Assembly (NCBI GenBank): GCA_020091685.1
Contig: CM034609.1
Location: 20,037,204 to 20,101,203 of the forward strand
Reading direction: 5' to 3'
Origin: Lutjanus erythropterus
Taxonomy: Eukaryota; Chordata; Actinopteri; Lutjaniformes; Lutjanidae
Length of the DNA stretch: 64,000 bases
Shown here: one piece after another, positions 27,401 to 36,897 of the stretch
Numbering within the stretch: the first letter of the stretch is position 1
Layout of the letters: every line of letters begins with the position of its first letter
Notes under the pieces: model-generated
Told to the model about the DNA's origin: nothing
The model's input: only the letters and a program-made list of their open reading frames with translations
Databases searched by the model: none
Translations under genes and position numbers: made by a program

Positions 27401-30400
27401 TAGATATCCAAGGGGCAATATATTCTTAAAACAAAATTTGGCACATCCGCCTCATAATATCAGAGAAAGCCCATCTTAGTTTCTAAAAAAGTTGACATAA
27501 TGCCATACTTACATACTATTTTTTTTCTAAACTTGAATTCTAACTGCCTCTCCCACATAGTCTTGTAACCCTTAAAATGTGTCATCTCACTCAACAATGC
27601 TAAATCTTTGATTCCACTTCTAATGAACTCACTATCAAGCCCTTATCATTACTGGGAAGTTATTCCTGTATATCTGAGACACAAATACTGGAAGGTGAAA
27701 CCAAGATCCAATTTACACATGTGGGTTTTATGTACTAGACAGCCTACTTACTGACACAAGTGGAACGCAGGAAGCAACACAAAGATATTTTCTAGACTAA
27801 ATATTCTATTTGTATGTATAAGAGACATTTCAAGGAACATTTAAAGTAAGGAAATATAAAGCCAAGATCAGATAGAGCCAGGATCAACAAACTGGATAAA
27901 GAAAGTGACTAATGCAGTGGATAAATACAGAAGACAGCTCACTGGTTGTGGCCCTGCATACACATCCGAATCACTCTACATGTATATCGCTTCTTCTTCC
28001 CACACTCATTTTCCCTGACCTTAATAACAAATCATTCTCACACTGCTCTTACCATGCCTTTGTATTTCAGACTGCAGACAGTTAGCAGAGTCACATGATC
28101 TGGTTTGGGTTGTTAGGGTATGATGAAGCACATTTAAGTAGAAGCGGGCAGTTGCAATGGTGGAGATGTTTTTGGCTTTGTTATTGGTAGGGAGGAGACA
28201 ACTGCAGAGTACAGGAACTGAACTGAGCACAAATTGGACAGGGCAAAATCTGCAAACGAAGCTCAAAGACGCTTTTACAAACTGCATGAACATGAAAGAG
28301 AGGCCAGAGAAGCTCAGCATCGAATTTCAAACCTCCTCTCCTAAATATGGCTTATAATTACACCTAATCTGCACCAGGGCATGGCTGCCCGGCTGCTTCA
28401 AATCCTGTCATTGAGGTTTCTTGATATATCTCAGCCTGAAATTACTCCAACATGAAACTGTGGGGGATCCTGCTGTACAGTGTGTTCTTAAAGGCTCTCC
28501 CTATGGTATGTTTAGGTTATTATCCTCGTCTCCTTTTTTAGCTGGTTTAACTAAAGTCTCAAGATGCTCTGGGAAATATCAATGCGCGTTTTGCACTAAA
28601 AGTTTCTCGAGGCTGTTATCTCAGACCACAGTGATTTCATAAGTGAATCTGCAAACAGTCAGAACTATCTCGTCCCATGGGTCTCAATACAATTACGCTC
28701 TTCCTCTTTTTCTCCCTATATGCTGTCTTCTTCTGTGTCACAATGCCCAAATCACTAGCAAACTCCTTAGTATTTTTGTTATTACAAACAAGCACAAAAA
28801 GTATGGTAGTGTCTTCCCTGAATGGTTGGTAATGTGAGTCAATTAGCCATCATGTGGCAGGCAGAGTGAAGAAGGGTGTGTGCAGAGAGGAGAAGGAAAA
28901 CATCCACATCATGAGAACCATTAGCTGTTATTCATTCCTACTTGTAAACATCCTGACAAAGCTAAACATGCCCAACATGTTTCTGCAGAGCAATACACAA
29001 AGTAACTGTCCCCAAAGAAGGCAGTAAGCATGCTTTTTATTTTGTGTGAATTGATAAATGCTTCATTTGTTTAATGAAACACATGCCCCCTGAAAGATTA
29101 GCAAAGAGCTGTATTTCACATCCAGCACAAGACAGGGTGTGTCACTATCTAAACACATTTATGAGGGATAACGGGGTGAAGAGACCATAATTAAATCAAC
29201 ACAGTGGCAACTGAGACCCAACTAAAGATTATTTTCAATACTGACTAATCTGTAGATTATTTTCACAATTAATCATTTAGTCTATAAAGTGTCAAAAACT
29301 GCTTCTTTTGTTCCAGTCCAAAACCCAAAGATTCTTCATTTAGTATTAGGGCTGCACCACTGCTGGGATTTTGGGGCCAATATTGAAATTTTGGGGGTAA
29401 AGAAAATTCAGATATCAACTTTTTTTTTGCAGTCATCCCTCAAAAGTGTGTAATATTTATGATAAAGATATGTGCTGAAACATGAATTTTCCACTAGTAT
29501 TTCAGTGTTATAAATATTGATAAATAAAAAAACAAAGTATATGTATATATTAAACCTTGATTTATAAAAAGAGTCAAATATATGTAAAATATTGCCAATA
29601 AGGCCAAAAAATGAAGACATTTTGAATTGTCTTCTATTAAAAGTTTTCATATAGGTGCATATTGGACAGCACATGCATATACCGATACAGCTTTTCAAGT
29701 CCAATATCGGCCGATAATATCAGCAAACCAATATATCAGTCAGGCTCTATTTAGTATCATAACTGATGGAAAAAAAGCAACCGCCTCTGGCAATCCAAGC
29801 AATTTAAGAGAAAGAGTTTCCAACAGTAAAGATATATTTAAATGAGTTTATAAATAACGCATTTACATGAAAATGAGCGTGATATCTCTAATATGACACT
29901 ACCAATAGAGATTGAACACATGTAACTGCTAGTTGACAGACGGAGACCGCGTTCACATGTTTGGGGTATTTGTTTCTAATAAGCTCTATACATAGCTCCT
30001 GCTGCCTGCCATACCAGTCTGAGGAATGTGGCAGCAACTGGACAAGCACAGGATAAACTGGGACATTGTACACCCTAACAATATACGAGGCAGTGCGTAC
30101 CCTACTTACATACAATCTGAATTTTAAAAAGGTGACAGACGGAAAACTTTGTATTCAGTCTGTGTATCCGTAGGTACACCGTGGAGTCGCAATCTGAAGT
30201 ACAAGCTTGATTCACAACGCAGGAGAGAAAGTGGTTCACTAACGTTAGTAAGAGCTAACTTGCGACAAAGAAAAGCAGAGAACAATAAATATATTAATGG
30301 AAATGCTGAAACAATCTCAAGTGCCGTTTGCGCTATCACACAGAACAACGCTAACGTATTGCACCAAAACAAAACTAGCTAACCTCCCGTTCGGTTTACA

Positions 30401-30505
30401 GAGGTAACGGTAAAGAGTGGCAGCTATCCCAGGACAAAATGAAGTGAAACATGCCGTGTCGGACTTGAAATAAATACCATATTTCGGTTTCTCCTCCAGT
30501 TCCAT
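9392..30505 (-). CDS. slc44a2: Choline transporter-like protein 2 (SLC44A2/CTL2), complete
   Basis: Multi-pass transporter of the CTL/SLC44 family, which acts in plasma and mitochondrial membranes and moves choline and ethanolamine. Coding exons in gene order: 30478-30505 (1a), 22045-22093, 21879-21952, 21695-21779, 20188-20272, 19659-19772, 19489-19549, 18259-18382, 18021-18104, 17785-17897, 16118-16249, 15914-16013, 15592-15684, 14373-14457, 13886-14148, 13670-13764, 13328-13431, 13157-13230, 12976-13046, 11631-11719, 11422-11506, 9392-9498. All junctions are GT-AG and stay in phase, giving 704 residues (human CTL2: about 706). The first membrane span follows RGCTDIVCC (about residues 26-50). 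A large loop then holds [17 protein letters not shown] and paired cysteines. Further spans lie near residues 235-275, 317-340, 355-380, 435-525 and 590-665, with the family block [20 protein letters not shown] near 540-560. N-glycosylation sequons occur in the loop (NNS, NAT). Alternative first and last exons are listed separately. No frameshift or premature stop was found. Confidence 0.96.
10734..10909 (-). CDS. slc44a2: slc44a2 alternative terminal exon 22a
   Basis: An intact 58-codon exon that can follow exon 21 (11422-11506, ending in phase 1) in place of 9392-9498. It encodes [21 protein letters not shown], then a longer hydrophilic tail rich in Glu and Gln that ends QETQEDTA and a TAG stop. 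The first twelve or so residues are nearly the same as those of exon 22b. The RPYYMSSTL stretch is closer to mammalian CTL2 than 22b is. Joining at ag|GT gives Cys where 22b gives Leu. The upstream acceptor is poor: the 30 bases before AG are a mix of A and C with no pyrimidine run. An ATTAAA lies about 80 bases past the stop (10648-10653). A protein with this end would be 727 or 729 residues. It could be a regulated alternative or a decaying duplicate. Confidence 0.8.
18465..19442 (+). mobile_element. Degenerate Tc1/mariner element with both terminal inverted repeats
   Basis: The left end (TACAATCCCAATTTG...AACAGAATGCAATGATTTGC) and the right end, reverse-complemented (TACAACCTCAATTCC...AACAGAATGCATTGATTTGC), form imperfect inverted repeats of about 55 bp bounded by TA. 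Between them, in plus orientation, lie decayed Tc1-type transposase pieces. These include a helix-turn-helix-like block, a CAAGACAATGG block (second catalytic Asp region) and CCCATTGAAAGTGTGTGG (P-I-E-S-V-W, third acidic residue). The middle of the gene is deleted and frames are broken. It lies wholly inside the slc44a2 intron between exons 19489-19549 and 18259-18382. Confidence 0.8.
20379..20396. repeat. Poly(T) tract
   Basis: A run of about 18 T in an slc44a2 intron. It creates a spurious poly-Lys/poly-Phe open frame. Confidence 0.9.
23366..23590. repeat. hAT-like MITE (ATTAATCGA type)
   Basis: Starts AGCTGCAACAATTAATCGAC and ends GAGATTAATCGATAATGAAA, so the ends are inverted relative to each other. 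The same element type recurs at 29210-29330 and at 63895-64000. Confidence 0.55.
24526..24559 (-). CDS. slc44a2: slc44a2 alternative first coding exon 1b
   Basis: ATG at 24559 opens a 34-base coding exon encoding [11 protein letters not shown] plus one base, followed by a consensus donor (gtaatt). It ends in the same phase as exon 1a, so both join exon 2 (22045-22093) to read ...[12 protein letters not shown]. The encoded start resembles the longer N-terminus of mammalian CTL2, which has a Y-Y/F-G-K-x-G pattern. Exon 1a ([10 protein letters not shown]) resembles the shorter one. With this exon the protein is 706 residues. Mammalian SLC44A2 is known to use two promoters that give two N-termini, and this exon fits the internal promoter. 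The exon is too short to stand out as an open frame. The call rests on phase, donor and sequence similarity. Confidence 0.85.
26160..26341 (-). repeat. tRNA-derived SINE, degenerate
   Basis: Read on minus it begins GAGGTGGCCTAAAGGTTAGA (box-A-like tRNA head) and ends in a block with CTGCTCAGCGGCCAGCAGAT and TACTGGGCAG. I recall the pattern from teleost SINEs. The box-B region is damaged. It lies in slc44a2 intron 1, upstream of exon 1b. Confidence 0.5.
29210..29750. repeat. Two adjacent hAT-like MITE fragments
   Basis: 29210-29330 carries the ACTAATCTGTAGATTATTTT / AATTAATCATTTAGTCTATA signature. From about 29345 a second type begins GGGCTGCACCACTG and closes with CCAATATCGGCCGATAATAT at about 29700, ending near CAGGCTCTA. 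Both are noncoding. Confidence 0.5.
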
Positions 30506-30672
30506 GATAGCGGAGTGTTTCTTCTCGGTCAAAGTTGAGCACTACAGCATATTTCCAGTCTGGACAGAGGTTTTCGTGTGGCGCTTCTGTCAACTTGAAC
30601 ACTTGGAAGAAATCCGCTCCAAAATCTTGACTGTCCTGCTAACATTTAAAGGGAGATTCCTCAGAGGAGAGT

Positions 30673-30815
30673 GCTGGCCAATGAAAACGCAGAACGCCGT
30701 GACTGACAATGGGCTTTAACCAATCAGTGAGCGAAGGCGGGAGTTTATAGTCCTGGATACAGCGTTCATTTCCAGTGCAGTTAAGTGATACAGGCGCAAC
30801 TGAGCTGTCCAATGA
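30673..30815 (-). promoter_or_regulatory. slc44a2: Putative slc44a2 upstream promoter with three CCAAT boxes
   Basis: Upstream of the exon 1a ATG (30505) there are three CCAAT pentamers on the plus strand, at 30678-30682 (GGCCAATGA), 30720-30724 (AACCAATCAG) and 30809-30813 (GTCCAATGAG), so they are inverted relative to slc44a2. The flanks carry several CpGs in an otherwise CpG-poor window. The arrangement resembles an NF-Y-driven TATA-less promoter. No transcription start can be fixed from sequence alone. Confidence 0.5.
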
Positions 30816-30905
30816 GCAGTTATAACCTTCTAATAAGCAATGATGCATCAAATACAATTAACCTCAATATTTAATAAAACATTACGAGGTGTTTGTCCAT
30901 CATTA

Positions 30906-33290
30906 CTCATTCACAGTGAAAATGTGTCTTCATCCACCAAGCGTGCAGCAAATCAATGACATAGCATAACTTTTATTGGCCTGATGAAATTCAGGAGAAC
31001 ATTAATTATAAAAGCAATCTATTCATTCATAATTCAACTTACAGGCCTAACATTGCCTGATCTGACTCTGCACTCTGTGAGTCACGACAGCGGCTGGTAG
31101 GATGCAGAGGTGGAAAAGGTATAAAAATCCAAATATATTCAAGTAGGGACCTTAAAAAAGAAACTCCACAATGCAACTCCATCACAGGTAAAAACCCAGC
31201 TCTCAAAAACTGCCTTAAGTGATAATACAGAAGTATTAAGAGCTAAATGTACATATTACATTACATATTATGTATTTAAAGTAAAAATTATTCACTACGC
31301 AGAATGGCCTCTTTCAGACGATTATATAAACAGAACTGTAGAGCATGGATTGTACTGTAGCTTTTACAGCAAAGGCTGAGGAAAAATGATTATTCCAAAT
31401 AAATCATTAAGAAATTTTAATTTTGATTCTGCTTATCCATTCCTACACAAATTTCACTTGTGCTAGTTTTAAACCATGTTCTCCAAACACCTACTGTAAA
31501 TCAACCTGGCTATCTGTCTGGAGCAATAGACATACAAGTTAATACATGTATATCTTCCCATCTCCTAATGCAATTGTCTTAATAAATTGTAAGTCTTATT
31601 CTGCGTTAACCCACTCAGCCATTTGTTTAGTTGCTTGACAAGCAGTTGAATGGCACAAGTCTTATAACTACCACCTCAATTTAGCAAATGCTATACAACA
31701 AAATGCTTTATGGGGACAGGATACACCTCTATTAGCCTACGGAAACCCCAAAATATTCAAGAAACTAGAAAAGAGGCCGTTACTTTGCTGATGTTATAGC
31801 TTAGCTCAGTGTTTCCACTGGCAACATTTATCTGTAGTAATCAGTATTTCACATAACTCTGCTTTGATGAATGCAGGAAAACACTCGAAACTAAATCAAG
31901 AATCATCTATTAGGACCAAAATTGATAAGCAGACCTGGAATCAGAGTCTCTGAAATCCAAATGATACTCAGCTCTAATTATAGCAGCATTAAAGAGGCAG
32001 CTCTCCCATATTACAAACTCAGAGAGTACTAGTTAACCTGTGAAAACAGTTGTATAATGTCTTTTGTGGCTCTGGACAGAGCTTTCCACAGTCTGAAAAA
32101 AACAACCCTGAAGATGTCATCACAGTTATTTTGACATAGATTTAGAGATGTACTAATAAAGTGTGTGCTACATACTAGGGTCACGGAGTTTAAAAGAGAT
32201 AGGCCTTCACCAAGCACTGGGTGTGTAACAAAAAAACACTATTGGGTTGCATGACTGGAAACAGTCATAAGGATCCAGTGTTTTTAATATTTGAGACTAA
32301 TTTTAATTACTTAACATGTTGGATGGTAATGTATCATGTTGTATGAGCTGATTATGTTAAATAGTATCTGTAAAGTAACAGCTACTGTCAGGTAGTGGAG
32401 TAAAATGCATTTTATTACCAGCCACTGTCAGCTGTAATTTGTGAAATGTGTTTGCACTTGAATTTGTCCAAAAATCCCTGTGAATGAGCTGCTAATACAG
32501 TATATTTTGATTTCTAACATGCAAAAGTCAAAATGTGACATCAGTTTGAGTGGTCAGACAGGAAAAGGAGCCTACATAATACAAGCCAGTGGTCAAAGTA
32601 TTCAGAGCCATATGAGCAGCAGAATCAAACTGTAAAAATATTCCATTATCGCAGAAGTTTTTAATTAATTTTTTTTATTTAATAAAAAGCATCTCTAATT
32701 TAGGCTTTTTAAAGTAAAGAAATGAAAGTATCCACTATACAGACAAAATGACCTTTATCAGAGTTATATCATGTATTATAGTATATTTTATTACTGATGC
32801 AATTTCCAAGTATCATTTTACTGTATCTTGTAGCTGGAGCCATGGTGCCAATTGTAGCTGGGTAATTCAGTATATTTATTTATTTCACTTCTTTATGGAT
32901 AAAAATTAGATAAAAAGTAGCAGCTTGTACAACTCCAATGTTGATGATGGCTTAGAGCTGAAATGCATTTGTATTTGTTTATATATCAGCGAGTGCTGTG
33001 TCATGTAAACTTTTGATACCTATTTTATATGCTTGTTTTTAAACTCAGCATGTTAATGTAACTGAGCGTCAGACAGATGAAGTGCACTTTGAAATGAAGT
33101 GGAGGAGAAGTGGCATATAGTTTAGATATTCAAGTAAAATATAAGTACCTCACAATATTATAGCAGCCTGTAGGAGATGTAAATGCACCTCTTACTTTCC
33201 ACTACTGATTCAAACAAATCCTAAACTATCTTCTTTTTTCTGTGCCCAAGTTCTTTAATGTAACTTTCATCTAAAAACAGCTTATAAAGG
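30906..33290. other. Intergenic stretch between slc44a2 and the Tc1 remnant
   Basis: AT-rich. No exon, RNA gene or clear repeat could be assigned. Confidence 0.5.
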
Positions 33291-33300
33291 GTTTTCAGAT

Positions 33301-34215
33301 ACGGTGCCTGTAAAAAGTATTCACCCCCTTGGTTGTTTTCCCTTTTTTATTGCTTTTATAAATGTAATTGTGGTTGATATAATTTGGCTTTTCTGACACA
33401 AAAATTTACCCCCCCCAAAATTCTACAAAGTAATGTCAATTAATCAAACATACATAATGTGAAATAAGTGATGGCATAAATATTCAACCTCTTTAAAGTG
33501 ACAGACCTAATTCAACAGAGGTCCAGCCGTTTGGCGCTTGTACTTGCAGAGAATGTGTCTCAAGAGACTGTAGTAAAGACACCTGTGTCTGGAAGGTCCA
33601 GTCTTCCTGGCTACAATTACACCATAAAAACAAAAGACCACTCCAAGCAACTCAGAGAAAGTGTTATTGAAAAATATAAGTCGGGATGAAATAAAAAAAA
33701 AATCCCTGAACGTCACTGAAAGTCACTGAACATCCCCTGGAGTTCTGTTAAATCCATCATTAAGAAATGGAAGGAATATAGCACATGTGTAAATGTGCCT
33801 AGAGCAGGATGTCCTCACAAACTGAATGACCGTGCAAGAAGGAGACTAGTGACGGAGGCCGCCAAGACACCTATGACTACTCTGAAGGAGTTAAAAGCTT
33901 CAACAGCTGAGATGGGAGAAGTTCTACATACAACAACTGTTACCGGGTTCTTCGCCAGTCAAAGCTTTATGGGAGAGTGGCAAAGAGAAAACCACTGTTG
34001 AGGAAAGGTCCTTAAATCTTGTCTAGAGTTCACCCAGATGTATGTGGGAGACTCCATGGTCAGGTGGAAGAAGTTAATTGGTTTGATGAAACCAAAATGG
34101 AACTTTTTGGCCATCAGACTAGATGCTATTTTTGGCAGACACCAAACACTGCATATCACCACTGTACTGTACCACAATAGAACAAGTGGCGGTAGCTCAA
34201 GCCATCCTGGAGGTT
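33301..34215 (+). mobile_element. Truncated Tc1-like transposon
   Basis: Begins with a typical fish Tc1 terminus (GGTGCCTGTAAAAAGTATTC then CACCCCC). From 33498 it carries broken transposase pieces in plus orientation: SKQLRESVIEKYKSG (N-terminal DNA-binding part), a GCPHKLNDRARRRLVTEAAK-like block, and nucleotides encoding a W-F-D-E-T-K-like core near 34075. Several frameshifts separate the pieces. The C-terminal third and the right inverted repeat are missing, so it cannot move by itself. Confidence 0.75.
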
Positions 34216-35700
34216 TATTTTATTGAATGTTGTACCTTTCTGGTGTTGTTATGTCATGCATTGACTTGTGGAAAATGTTTGCAGTGAAAAAACTTGTTGG
34301 CCTGCTACAAGCAATATATTTGAGTGGAAAAGAAAATCTCAGAGAGTTTGTCCTTGAGTATCTCTGTTTGTGGTAAGTCTAAAGAATGTGAAGGTCGCAT
34401 TATCCAGTAGACAGGAGTACTGGAATGAGAACAATTTAAGTCGGGAAGATTGGGGACGGTAACAACAGTGGATGGTTGCAACAAGTCTTGTTACTTCAAT
34501 CAGAAACATGCTAGAGTGATGATACTTACACTGCGCATGCTCAGATAGACCCTCATCCTACCAGGCAGACAGGAGACACATTCAACAACTATAGATTCAG
34601 TTACTGAAAAACAAAACAAAACAACAACAAAAAAACAACTTTAGATTGAATAGCAACTCGTGACAACCCGGGTCTCAGCACCAGGATAGCCACACCTAAA
34701 CACACCCCCAGATACACCCACTCGCACACACATCCACGATTCACTCACCCATTGGTTTGCAGTTCGTGCCTCCGTTCATTTCACTCCCATATCCGAAAAA
34801 AAAAACAAACCAACAAACTAAACTATACCTGACTGTCTAATCTTAAAATGCCAGGAGAGACCTGGCTGGCACCCCCATGATAATAATAACAAAAACTCAA
34901 ACAACAGTAAACAAACAAACTGTCACAAACTGTAACATCTGCACATTGAGTCAAGGTTATATGCATGAACAGACAAAACTCCATAAGTTATTTAATTTAT
35001 ATTGTCTAAATAATACTATAATATATATTTTTTTTTTTAAAAAAAAAGCTGCTATAATACTATTATAACCCAATGCTTATTTTCAAAATACTATGCTTAT
35101 TTAGACAAAAAGAAGAAGTAATTAGTGTCATTTAACATATTTTTAATATGTTGCAACCATTCCCTGATCGTTTCACAGCTGTCCCCAGGGTTGTGGTCAG
35201 TGGGAGCATCTAACTTCTTCCTTTCAAATAAATATTGTGAATGATATGTCATATGTAATCATCACAGATGTTAGTTTAATATATAAAATGGTTGGTGGAG
35301 TCCATATAGTCTGTGAATAACTAAGAGAAATGCAAAAAAAAGTGATGCAACTGTCCCCAGCCTCCCCTACTTATTGTGTCTGCTGTCACAACTTGGGGTC
35401 TGAGCCTATTTGGAAAACAGCAGCTACTGTCATCCTTCCTTGCTTTTATTCTGGGAACTGAAACATGATTATTACAGTCACAGTTATCCACTCTGCCAAC
35501 ATCCCCGCCTCCTCTAATGAGCCAATCAGAGTCGTTTGCAGTGGGTGAAGTGTCCTCTGAAGGCAGCCATCTTCAGTGATGATGGCTTCCCTCAAGCAAA
35601 GAGCTCATTCATATTTTTATGTCTCAATCTCAGATTTTGTATGTATTTTGTATTTTGTATCTTAACACAGACAAAATTATGGATTTTGTACGAGAATAGT
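34216..35700. other. Intergenic stretch upstream of gcdh
   Basis: AT-rich with simple AAAC-rich and poly(A) patches (for example 34600-34640, 35025-35050) and no coding signal. A CCAAT box at 35522-35526 may belong to the gcdh promoter. Confidence 0.45.
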
Positions 35701-35770
35701 TGAGCACAATTTTTTAGCACACGGTTGAATGATGTCGCCACACTCAATATGGCACGCCCGCTTTACGTGA

Positions 35771-35778
35771 TGACGTCA
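35771..35778. promoter_or_regulatory. Full palindromic CRE upstream of gcdh
   Basis: TGACGTCA, the perfect CREB/ATF site, lies about 90 bases before the inferred noncoding exon's donor, in a CpG-rich patch. A second half-like site (TTACGTGA) sits immediately upstream, and a CCAAT box (GCCAATCAG) is at 35522-35526. Function is inferred from position. Confidence 0.5.
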
Positions 35779-35820
35779 GGTAGTGTTTTGACGTTCGAGT
35801 TGTTGCGCTGTCAACCTGAG

Positions 35821-35870
35821 AGGCAGAGAAGGGAAAACCAGGACAAGGATTGTTGTCACATTTGTCACAG
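35821..35870 (+). other. gcdh: gcdh 5' untranslated exon (3' end)
   Basis: A CpG-containing stretch ends in a good donor (CACAG|gtaaat at 35870/35871). The first coding exon begins after an acceptor (ttttatag, about 36883) only 14 bases before the ATG. A noncoding first exon spliced over about 1 kb is the simplest reading. Its 5' end is unknown, so the start given here is approximate. Confidence 0.55.
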
Positions 35871-36897
35871 GTAAATGCTCCTAATACAGTTTCCACCGAA
35901 TTTTTACTGCTAGTCTTAACACACAGTATTCATGTGTTGCAGTGTTGCACAGTGTTGATGTGGTCATTTGAAAATTAAGCTATTAATACCCAAGTTACTA
36001 GCTAGCTGTCGTGAGCTAGCGCTGTTAGCTTGTTGCTACAGTAAAGTTACCTAAGGCTACACAGGTTAGCAGAGCTAGCTTAGTTTGGCTTCATACCAGT
36101 TTTAGTTGACTGCGTCTGGACTTTAGATCTACTTGCTTGATACTGTGATATGTTTCCTTATTACAGTGAACACTTGACAATTTGATCAGGTTCACATAAA
36201 ACTCATTTGTATGTATAACTCCGCTCCTAATTCTCAGTTTAGGAAGACAGTTGGGAAAGACATGATAAAATGCAACTTCATGAGCCCCGGAGGAAATTCT
36301 TGTGTTAGAAATTGCTCCAAAATTGCAGTAAAGTAAAGTGAAATAGGAAATATAAACTGAATAAGTAGTAAATTCAAAAAAACAGTGCCTCATAGAATGG
36401 CAATAGAGCTAACATAAGATAAGTAAAAAAGTGAGCTAAAATAGATTAAAATGCAGTTATTTCCAGTAATACTGAAAAGTGATTTTACAAAAGTACTGTT
36501 GCACATGAACGTAATGTTGCACATGACATCAAACTTAATATTGCAGCTGACGATTAGAATGAAAAAATGAAAAGTAATTTTGCACATCATAATGAACGTT
36601 TGACATGACACATGCAAGACCTCAAGGCAGGGCGAGGGGAGGGGGACAGACTCTGTCTTATATCTTTATATCGATGATGATTTGTTCTCAGACACAGTCA
36701 AAGTTAATGGACAATGTTTCGTAGATCTTTTTGTGTGATGATAATAAATGTCCTTAATAAATGTCCTTAATTCCTTGATCAATTGATTCCTTTCAGTGCA
36801 AGCTACATGGTTTACTGATTAAAAAATGTGACTTTAAGTTACCAGTTTTATGAATGTGAAACGTAGATAATGTTTATTTTATAGACTAATCTTCAAC

